From NCBI GenBank assembly GCA_900317795.1, contig ONIF01000135.1, positions 1 to 5,694 on the forward strand: a stretch of 5,694 bases of DNA. Direction: 5' to 3'. The first letter of the stretch is position 1, and each line of letters opens with the position of its first letter. Below are positions 1 through 4,452 of this stretch, piece by piece. The notes beneath the pieces are model-generated. The model was not told the origin of the DNA and did no database searches. It was given only the letters and a program-made list of their open reading frames with translations. Position numbers and translations under genes: made by a program. This DNA is from an uncultured Eubacteriales bacterium. Lineage in GTDB: Bacteria; Bacillota; Clostridia; Oscillospirales; Acutalibacteraceae.

Positions 1-14
1 AGTATCTGTTATTG

Positions 15-902
15 TTATAGCGGAAATGCTACTGCTTCACTATACAGCCGTTTCAGAAGTTCTATGAATGAATTGAGCGATGTCCGTTTGTCATCTTTAT
101 GGGTGCAGAGGACACATGAAAAATTTTCTTTGCAGTCAAAAGGAATCCATGCAAACTGTCCGCTGTGGTCATTTAAAAATCCGGGTGCAAGGCATATTCC
201 ACACCCTGCCGCAACATTCGTAAGAGTTGTATCGTGGTCGGCACTGTTGAAATATTCGATTTTGCCTGTTGCAATAAGGCGGTGTTGAACGGCTTTCAAG
301 GCATTCGGTGAACCACCGCCTACCATAAGCGTTCTCCCGTAAATATCGCTTTCCGTGATAATATTCTTTTTCGCAAGAGGATCATCTTTCTGTGCTATGA
401 GATAAATGCGGCTTGTAAAAATATCGTGTACTGTAACATTCGGAAGTTGTTTTGTATGTTCCTTGAGAGTAAAGAGAATATCACATTCATTTTTCAAAAA
501 ACTTTCCAATCCGTTTTCGTAGCGGAATATCGGTGTGATTTGTGTATCCGGATTTGACTTTGTGAAAATCCCGATTGCTTCGGGAAGAAAATACAAAGCC
601 TGTCTGACTATTATACATACAGAAATATTGTCCCTGTATTTACTGCTGAAATTCTGTCCCTGTTCAATGGCACGTTTCAAATCCTCACGCATATTCGTCA
701 GGAAACTGACAAACTGCATTCCGGCAGGTGTTAGGGAAGCACCCTTTCCGCTGCGTTCAAATATTGCAAATCCAATTTCATCTTCCAACAGCTTTATCTG
801 ATAGGAGAATGTCGGCTGACTGACAAACTGATTTTCCGCCGCCCTGCTGAAATTGAGAGTATGTGCCAATTCTATGCAATAATCTATCTGTTTTGTTGTC
901 AT
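15..902 (-). CDS. LysR-family transcriptional regulator
   Basis: A 295-residue protein, the normal length for LysR-type regulators. The N-terminal winged helix-turn-helix covers about residues 1-60: 'NFSRAAENQFVSQPTFSYQI' is the classic recognition region, followed by 'LEDEIGFAIFER' and 'LTPAG'. A linker helix (about 65-90) leads to a periplasmic-binding-protein-like effector domain (about 92-290). The start at 902 is supported by a GGAG at 911-914 (complement strand), 8 nt upstream. It is a cytoplasmic, presumably tetrameric DNA-binding protein whose effector cannot be read from the sequence. The gene is divergent from the flavodoxin at 1015, and a dyad at 949-967 lies over both promoters, so autoregulation and control of the flavodoxin-acetyltransferase pair is the natural inference. 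The stop lies 14 nt from the window edge, so no terminator can be judged. Family assignment is firm; targets are inferred. Confidence 0.95.
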   Translation of the reverse strand: MTTKQIDYCIELAHTLNFSRAAENQFVSQPTFSYQIKLLEDEIGFAIFERSGKGASLTPAGMQFVSFLTNMREDLKRAIEQGQNFSSKYRDNISVCIIVRQALYFLPEAIGIFTKSNPDTQITPIFRYENGLESFLKNECDILFTLKEHTKQLPNVTVHDIFTSRIYLIAQKDDPLAKKNIITESDIYGRTLMVGGGSPNALKAVQHRLIATGKIEYFNSADHDTTLTNVAAGCGICLAPGFLNDHSGQFAWIPFDCKENFSCVLCTHKDDKRTSLNSFIELLKRLYSEAVAFPL

Positions 903-934
903 AAGTTCATCTCCGTTATTTAATTATTAAATCA

Positions 935-964
935 ATTATAAACGATTTCTATTAGACTTTGCAA
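935..964 (-). promoter_or_regulatory. Putative sigma-A promoter of the LysR gene
   Basis: On the minus strand a perfect TATAAT (940-935) lies 18 nt downstream of TTGCAA (964-959), which matches the -35 consensus at four of six positions. It would start transcription around 928 and leave a short leader containing the GGAG ribosome site. The -35 hexamer lies inside the 949-967 dyad. Confidence 0.5.
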
Positions 965-967
965 TAG
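949..967. promoter_or_regulatory. Candidate LysR operator, T-N11-A dyad
   Basis: CTATT (949-953) and AATAG (963-967) are perfect inverted arms around a 9-nt spacer. The arms place T952 and A964 symmetrically about position 958, giving the T-N11-A pattern known for LysR boxes. The site overlaps the -35 region of both divergent promoters, which fits repression of either gene, or switching by a tetramer that also uses a second site. A looser dyad, AAATC-N10-GATTT, occurs at 929-948, over the regulator's -10, and could be that second site. Binding is inferred. Confidence 0.5.
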
Positions 968-981
968 TTTGATGATATAAT
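953..981 (+). promoter_or_regulatory. Putative sigma-A promoter of the flavodoxin operon
   Basis: A perfect TATAAT at 976-981 is preceded by TGA (973-975), giving a TGn-extended -10. A weak -35, TAGACT (953-958, four of six matches), lies 17 nt upstream. The predicted transcription start is near 988, leaving a leader of about 27 nt that carries the GGAGG at 1002-1006. The -35 falls within the candidate LysR operator. Confidence 0.6.
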
Positions 982-1014
982 GTATTCAGAAAATAAAGAA
1001 CGGAGGTCATTGAT

Positions 1015-1533
1015 ATGGCAAAAACTTTGATAGCATTCTTTTCAAGGGCAGATGAAAATTATTTTGGCGGTGCAATGCGTTATGTAAAAGTAGGCAACAC
1101 GGAGATTGCAGTAAACTTAATGAAAGACATGATTTCGGCAGATACTTTCAAAATCGAAATGAAAAATCCCTATTCGTCTGTGTATATGACGTGCATTGAC
1201 GAGGCAAAAAAGGATTTGCGTAACGATGCAAGACCTGAGCTTGTCAGCCTGCCCGAAAATATTGATGAATACAACACTATTATTTTGGGCTATCCGAATT
1301 ACTGGGGAACTATGCCGATGGCAGTATTCACTTTCCTTGAAGCGTTTGACTTTTCGGGAAAAACAATTCTTCCGTTCTGCACAAATGAGGGCAGTGGCAT
1401 GGGCAGAAGTGAGCGTGACATTAAAAACATCTGTAAAGCAAAAGTTGCAAAGGGTTTGTCCATAAACGGCAGTCGTGCGGCAAATTCAGGTGATAGTATC
1501 AAAAAATGGCTGAAACAGAACGGACTTGTTTAA
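1015..1533 (+). CDS. Flavodoxin (Flavodoxin_4-like)
   Basis: A 172-residue cytoplasmic FMN-binding electron carrier. 'MAKTLIAFFSRADENYFGGA' starts the first strand and an extended phosphate-binding region that ends in 'VGNTE' (about 26-30). This long insertion before GNTE distinguishes this class from classical short-chain flavodoxins. 'GYPNYWGTMPMAVFTFLE' (92-109) and 'CTNEGSGMGRSE' (122-133) are the other FMN-contacting loops. The start is fixed by GGAGG at 1002-1006, 8 nt upstream. It is the first gene of a pair with the acetyltransferase, 12 nt apart, and is divergent from a LysR regulator that probably controls it. Such proteins are usually annotated flavodoxin or NAD(P)H-dependent oxidoreductase; the redox partner here is unknown. 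There is no signal peptide or membrane segment. Family confidence is high; physiological role is open. Confidence 0.93.
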   Translation: MAKTLIAFFSRADENYFGGAMRYVKVGNTEIAVNLMKDMISADTFKIEMKNPYSSVYMTCIDEAKKDLRNDARPELVSLPENIDEYNTIILGYPNYWGTMPMAVFTFLEAFDFSGKTILPFCTNEGSGMGRSERDIKNICKAKVAKGLSINGSRAANSGDSIKKWLKQNGLV

Positions 1534-1545
1534 GGGGGAAATATA

Positions 1546-2130
1546 ATGGAATATCCAAAAGGTTATGTTTATGAGTTGATGGACAAGGGCGGACCTACAA
1601 TAGTAACAGAGCCGTATTTTAAAGAAGCGGCTGATGAAATGATAAGGGCGAGAACTCTCTGTGCAAAGGCAAATGCCGTACTGCCAAATGATATGTCTTA
1701 TATCGGTTATCTTGAAGAACTTTTCGACAGGAAACTTGATGATATAAGAATACTCACACCGTTTATATGTGATTTCGGAAACCGTGTGACTTTCGGAAAA
1801 AATGTGTTTATCAATCATTCGGCAATACTTTCGGCTTCGGGAGGTATTGAATTTGAGGACGGTGTGATGGCGGCTCCGGGACTGCGTATTGCAACTATTA
1901 ACCACGATATGTACGACAGACACATTACCTATACCTACGGCAAAGTCACTGTCAAAAAGAATGCATGGCTTGGACTGAATGTAACGATATGTCCGGGAGT
2001 GACGATAGGAAAATACGCTGTTGTGGCAGCCGGTGCGGTAGTTACGAAAGATGTTCCCGATTATGCGGTAGTTGGCGGTGTACCTGCAAAGGTCATTAAA
2101 ATGCTTGATCCAAATCAAATGAAAGATTAA
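1546..2130 (+). CDS. Sugar O-acetyltransferase-like protein (LacA/Maa family, left-handed beta helix)
   Basis: A 194-residue protein of the maltose/galactoside O-acetyltransferase group, which transfers acetyl from acetyl-CoA to sugar-like hydroxyls and works as a trimer. The N-terminal helical part (about 20-65, 'EEMIRAR'-like helix, here 'ADEMIRARTLCAKAN') is the Maa domain. From about 76 on hexapeptide repeats form the beta helix. 'ATINHD' (116-121) carries the expected catalytic His120. 'NVTICPGVTIGKYAVVAAGA' (145-164) and 'VTKDVPDYAVVGGVPAKVI' (166-184) are the signature C-terminal coils and CoA-contacting end. It starts 12 nt after the flavodoxin stop, with a GGGGGA ribosome site at 1534-1539, so the two are probably one transcript. 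Substrate cannot be assigned: family members beside redox genes are often labelled sugar acetyltransferase on homology alone. Confidence 0.92.
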   Translation: MEYPKGYVYELMDKGGPTIVTEPYFKEAADEMIRARTLCAKANAVLPNDMSYIGYLEELFDRKLDDIRILTPFICDFGNRVTFGKNVFINHSAILSASGGIEFEDGVMAAPGLRIATINHDMYDRHITYTYGKVTVKKNAWLGLNVTICPGVTIGKYAVVAAGAVVTKDVPDYAVVGGVPAKVIKMLDPNQMKD

Positions 2131-2163
2131 ATCGGAAATTTTATTTTCAGATGGAATAAAAGA

Positions 2164-2208
2164 AAGACCATCAATATGAGTGCGATATACTCTCATATTG
2201 ATGGTTTT
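2164..2208. terminator. Long hairpin, probably a bidirectional intrinsic terminator
   Basis: A 14-bp perfect stem (2167-2180 with 2192-2205) closes an 11-nt loop. It extends to 17 bp with one G-U and two A-T pairs (2164-2166 with 2206-2208). On the plus strand it begins 33 nt after the acetyltransferase stop and runs into TTTT then AAACTTTTAT. On the minus strand it is followed by CTTTCTTTTATT, the better U-tract. The stem is AT-rich for a terminator but unusually long and clean. Confidence 0.7.
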
Positions 2209-2271
2209 AAACTTTTATACTGCCTTCAGAATTCTGAGTGCTTCCTAAATATTTCCTGTATCAAGACCGCT

Positions 2272-2338
2272 GTGCCGGCTGCTTATTGCATAGGCATCTT
2301 TTCTTCTTGTATGTACAACATGATTACTGAGCCGGCAC
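2272..2338. repeat. 9-bp GC-rich inverted repeat, arms 49 nt apart
   Basis: GTGCCGGCT at 2272-2280 is exactly complementary to AGCCGGCAC at 2330-2338. Both contain the self-complementary GCCGGC, so the arms are also partly direct repeats. They stand out in an AT-rich spacer and could form the basal stem of the candidate minus-strand RNA. Confidence 0.45.
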
Positions 2339-2375
2339 CAATGCCAATCCATATCATCTAAAATAACAAATTGAG

Positions 2376-2386
2376 ATTATAGCATA
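2376..2386 (-). promoter_or_regulatory. Extended -10 promoter reading into the 2131-2375 gap
   Basis: On the minus strand the sequence TATGCTATAAT is an exact match to the Gram-positive TRTGN-TATAAT extended -10. No good -35 lies upstream (only T-rich hexamers at 16-18 nt), which is tolerated by extended -10 promoters. No known gene lies downstream of it. Confidence 0.5.
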
Positions 2387-2460
2387 TTATCCTTGAAAAT
2401 AAAAGTGTTTTCACATCATCACCAAATGATAAAAAATTTGATTTGACTGTATAGAACGGC

Positions 2461-2488
2461 TTGATTTCTTGTGTTAATATGATACAAT
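2461..2488 (+). promoter_or_regulatory. Putative promoter of the GrpB-family gene
   Basis: TACAAT (2483-2488) is preceded by TATGA (2478-2482), a TRTGN extended -10. TTGATT (2461-2466), four of six matches to -35, lies 16 nt upstream. Transcription would start near 2495, with the AAGGTGA ribosome site at 2509-2515 in the leader. A second -35-like TTGACT (2443-2448) has no matching -10. Confidence 0.55.
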
Positions 2489-2519
2489 AAAGAAACAACA
2501 TTATTCAAAAGGTGACAAC

Positions 2520-3068
2520 ATGAGCATAGGAATGAAACGAGGAACAGTATATCTTGAACCGCATCAGTCAGAGTGGGAAAAATCCGCTGAAGAAATGATA
2601 CAGACACTTCAAAACATACTTGACAATATAGCAACAGATATTCAGCACATTGGCAGTACTTCAATAAAAAACATCAGTGCCAAGCCGATTATTGATATTG
2701 CCGTTGCCGTGAGCGATTTTGGTGATATTCTCTCCAAACGTGATGAATTGGAACGGAACGGTATTATTTACCGCTTTGAAGAAAGTCCTAAACAGCTTTT
2801 ATTTGTCATGGGAGATTTTGAAAAAGACACACGCTCACATCATATCCATGTTGTGCTTTACGATTCTGACGAATGGAATAATTACATCAACTTACGTGAT
2901 TATCTGAACTTCAACATCAAAGCCGCAAAAGAGTATGAAGAAGTCAAGTTAAGACTTGCGGAACAATATCCCTATGACAGGATAGCCTATACACACGGCA
3001 AGCAGGAAGTCATAGATAAGCTGCTTGCCGAAGCTCGTGTATGGAAAAGCAAACAGTTTCCGTTATAA
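2520..3068 (+). CDS. GrpB family protein (UPF0157, nucleotidyltransferase-like fold)
   Basis: A 182-residue cytoplasmic protein, typical length for the GrpB family. 'HIGSTSI' (43-49) and 'AKPIIDIAV' (54-62) form the G-S ... D motif of the nucleotidyltransferase fold. The second carboxylate of the usual D-h-D/E is Ala61, in line with GrpB proteins as I know them. 'HHIHVV' (107-112), 'LRDYLNFN' (125-132) and 'YPYDRIAYTHGK' (150-161) are further family blocks. The start at 2520 has AAGGTGA at 2509-2515; Met5 (2532) is a less likely start because it has no good ribosome site. The molecular function of the family is not established. An upstream extended -10 suggests its own promoter, and it may be cotranscribed with the GyrI-like gene 90 nt downstream. 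No signal peptide. Confidence 0.92.
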   Translation: MSIGMKRGTVYLEPHQSEWEKSAEEMIQTLQNILDNIATDIQHIGSTSIKNISAKPIIDIAVAVSDFGDILSKRDELERNGIIYRFEESPKQLLFVMGDFEKDTRSHHIHVVLYDSDEWNNYINLRDYLNFNIKAAKEYEEVKLRLAEQYPYDRIAYTHGKQEVIDKLLAEARVWKSKQFPL

Positions 3069-3069
3069 T

Positions 3070-3089
3070 TGGGACTTGATGAAGTCCCA
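3070..3089. other. Short hairpin between the GrpB and GyrI-like genes
   Basis: An 8-bp perfect stem (3070-3077 with 3082-3089) with a GATG tetraloop starts immediately after the GrpB stop. No T-run follows on either strand, so it is not a standard terminator. It could protect the upstream mRNA 3' end or attenuate read-through. Confidence 0.45.
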
Positions 3090-3145
3090 CACAAAAGCAC
3101 TTGATTTATATCGTAAAAGGAGTAAAAGCTAATTAAAAAAAGATT

Positions 3146-3151
3146 GAGGAG
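3146..3151 (+). promoter_or_regulatory. Ribosome binding site that decides the GyrI-like start
   Basis: GAGGAG lies 7 nt before the ATG at 3159. The longest open frame would begin at the TTG at 3144, but that codon overlaps this site, so the ATG is chosen. A second SD-like AAAAGGAG at 3115-3122 has no ATG, GTG or TTG at usable distance. Confidence 0.85.
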
Positions 3152-3158
3152 TGGTAAA

Positions 3159-3800
3159 ATGGCTTTCGATTACAAAAAAGAATATAAGGAATTTTATATG
3201 CCGAAAAACAAGCCGACTATTGTGGATGTTCCAAAGATGAATTATATTGCTGTGCGTGGAAAGGGCAACCCTAATGATGAGGACGGTGAGTACAAGCAGG
3301 CTATCGGTCTTTTGTATGGCATCGCTTATACAATCAAAATGAGCAAAAAGACAGATCATCAGATTAACGGCTTTTTTGATTATGTTGTACCTCCCCTTGA
3401 AGGCTTCTGGTGGCAGGAAGGTATAAACGGAATAGATTATTCCCACAAAGAAGATTTTTGCTGGCTATCCCTAATACGTCTGCCGGATTTTGTGACAAAA
3501 GCGGATTTTGAATGGGCTGTTGAAGAAACGACAAGAAAAAAGAAAACCGACTTTTCAAAGGTGGAGTTTCTGACATATCACGAGGGCTTGTGTGTGCAGT
3601 GTATGCATATTGGTTCATACGATAACGAGCCTGCGACTGTTGAGCTGATGGATAGTTATGCACAGGAAAACGGCTATGTGACCGACATATCCGATATCCG
3701 TTATCATCACGAGATTTATCTCAGCGATGCAAGAAAGGTTGCTCCCGAAAAGCTGAAAACAGTCATCAGACATCCCATCAGAGCCGTAAGAAAAATATAG
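3159..3800 (+). CDS. GyrI-like domain protein (COG4832-type small-molecule binding or hydrolase)
   Basis: A 213-residue cytoplasmic protein with the GyrI-like / AraC effector-binding fold as a stand-alone protein, without a DNA-binding domain. Landmarks are 'MAFDYKKEYKEFYMPKNKP' (1-19), 'MNYIAVRGKGNPN' (27-39), 'VVPPLEGFWWQ' (76-86), and 'HHEIYLSDAR' (183-192) leading to 'APEKLKTVIRHPI' (195-207). The Trp pair (84-85) and Glu185 lie in conserved blocks and are candidate pocket residues. Some family members bind cationic drugs, and some GyrI-like proteins are reported to hydrolyse cyclopropanoid genotoxins; whether this one does is not shown by the sequence. The 90-nt gap after the GrpB gene has no obvious promoter, so cotranscription is plausible. 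It faces the right-hand operon across a hairpin at 3804-3841. Confidence 0.9.
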   Translation: MAFDYKKEYKEFYMPKNKPTIVDVPKMNYIAVRGKGNPNDEDGEYKQAIGLLYGIAYTIKMSKKTDHQINGFFDYVVPPLEGFWWQEGINGIDYSHKEDFCWLSLIRLPDFVTKADFEWAVEETTRKKKTDFSKVEFLTYHEGLCVQCMHIGSYDNEPATVELMDSYAQENGYVTDISDIRYHHEIYLSDARKVAPEKLKTVIRHPIRAVRKI

Positions 3801-3803
3801 AGA

Positions 3804-3841
3804 AGCCGTGTTCCCCAAACATTAGAACGGGAAACACGGCT
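3804..3841. terminator. Hairpin between convergent operons
   Basis: AGCCGTGTT (3804-3812) pairs with AACACGGCT (3833-3841). Three more G-C pairs (3813-3815 with 3829-3831) stack across a single bulged A3832, and the loop is about 13 nt. It lies 3 nt after the GyrI-like stop. The plus strand has no T-run after it; the minus strand has a T-rich stretch (revcomp of about 3791-3799) several bases on. It probably ends the minus-strand operon and may block read-through from both sides. The remainder of the spacer to 3900 shows nothing further. Confidence 0.6.
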
Positions 3842-3900
3842 GAAACGAGGCAAAGCTGATATGCTGTCAAACTGATCGAATAATTTCTGATTTACTTTTA

Positions 3901-4440
3901 TTAAATTGCCTTTCCCATCTCATAAGCTTCTTTCAGCTTTTCGCTGCCCTTTATAGTCTTAGGTTCTGTAAAGCCTCCTGCAAACACCTTTCCTGCAAAA
4001 CGGGCTTTTTCAAAACAGTCTATCCAACCCTGTAAACCCTTTACTGCTCCTTCATCGGTATAGTCCTCGTTCTCCGCAGCTACAGAGAGCAGATAGACAT
4101 CTCTGAACTGATAATCACGGGAAAAGAGAGAATTGGCACGGTCTATCATCGTTTTCATTTGACCGCACATTTCGTAATAATAAATTGGCGTTGCCCAGAC
4201 TACGACCTCTGCATTAAGCAGCTTTTCCGTGATTTCGTTTGCATCGTCCTTCATGACGCAGTGCCCCAGCTTCTGACAGGCAAAACAACCCCTGCAAAAG
4301 CCGATAGTTTTATTTCTGAGGGAAACAATCTCAACTTCATTGCCCGATGCCCTTGCTCCGTCAGCAAAGGCATTGGCGAGTATTTCCGAGTTGCTGCCCG
4401 TACGGATGCTTGTACTTATTATCAATACTTTTTTAGCCAT
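3901..4440 (-). CDS. NAD(P)H-dependent FMN reductase / iron-sulfur flavoprotein-like protein
   Basis: A 179-residue cytoplasmic flavodoxin-fold protein. 'STSIRTGSNSE' (9-19) is the FMN phosphate-binding loop, and 'ATPIYYYEMCGQMKTMIDR' (83-101) is the second flavin loop typical of the FMN-reductase (FMN_red) family. Between them 'CRGCFACQKLGHC' provides Cys49, 52, 55 and 61 in a C-X2-C-X2-C-X5-C arrangement, which matches the compact motif that holds a 4Fe-4S cluster in archaeal iron-sulfur flavoprotein (Isf). Cluster binding here is inferred. The start at 4440 has AAGGAA (4454-4449) 8 nt upstream, and this ribosome site overlaps the hydrolase stop codon, so the two genes are probably translationally linked and certainly tightly packed (12-nt gap). 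Likely role: reduction of quinones, nitro compounds or oxygen species, or electron transfer. Confidence 0.92.
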   Translation of the reverse strand: MAKKVLIISTSIRTGSNSEILANAFADGARASGNEVEIVSLRNKTIGFCRGCFACQKLGHCVMKDDANEITEKLLNAEVVVWATPIYYYEMCGQMKTMIDRANSLFSRDYQFRDVYLLSVAAENEDYTDEGAVKGLQGWIDCFEKARFAGKVFAGGFTEPKTIKGSEKLKEAYEMGKAI

Positions 4441-4452
4441 ATTTACAGTTCC

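Larger units (their letters stand above)
2155..2369 (-). ncRNA. Candidate small minus-strand transcript (structured RNA or decayed small gene)
   Basis: The 389-nt gap 2131-2519 has no confident gene, but on the minus strand it has the parts of a short transcript. There is a perfect TRTGN-extended -10 (2386-2376), a predicted start near 2369, a 9-bp GC-rich inverted repeat (2330-2338 with 2272-2280), and the 17-bp hairpin with U-tract ending near 2155. The implied RNA is about 215 nt. It includes a short frame, 2357-2283, encoding 24 residues with a hydrophobic start ('MIWIGIGAGSVIMLYI'). The same frame continues after one TAA as 'AAGTAVLIQEIFRKHSEF' to a stop at 2226. No ribosome binding site precedes the ATG, and a TAG sits directly upstream in frame. 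It could be a small RNA, a broken small membrane-protein gene, or chance. The plus-strand frame over the same stretch begins inside the hairpin and looks spurious. Confidence 0.3.

Noticed and set aside
919..931. AT-only inverted repeat TTTAA-N3-TTAAA as another LysR box
   Set aside because: It fits T-N11-A, but in a run of pure A/T such symmetry is expected by chance.
1486..2196. Long minus-strand frame (236 codons) over the acetyltransferase
   Set aside because: It is antisense to a clear hexapeptide-repeat acetyltransferase, is rich in Arg, His, Tyr and Cys with no recognisable domain, and has no ribosome site context of its own.
2176..2361. Plus-strand 61-codon frame in the 2131-2519 gap
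   Set aside because: Its start lies inside the terminator hairpin, it has no ribosome site, and its Cys-rich composition looks like an antisense reading. The minus strand of the same stretch is more protein-like.
2443..2448. TTGACT as -35 for the GrpB-family gene
   Set aside because: It is a good hexamer, but no -10 lies 16-18 nt downstream; the extended -10 at 2478-2488 pairs better with TTGATT at 2461-2466.
3144..3158. Upstream TTG start for the GyrI-like protein
   Set aside because: The TTG overlaps the GAGGAG ribosome site, which is correctly spaced for the ATG at 3159, and the family usually begins at 'MAFDYKKE'.
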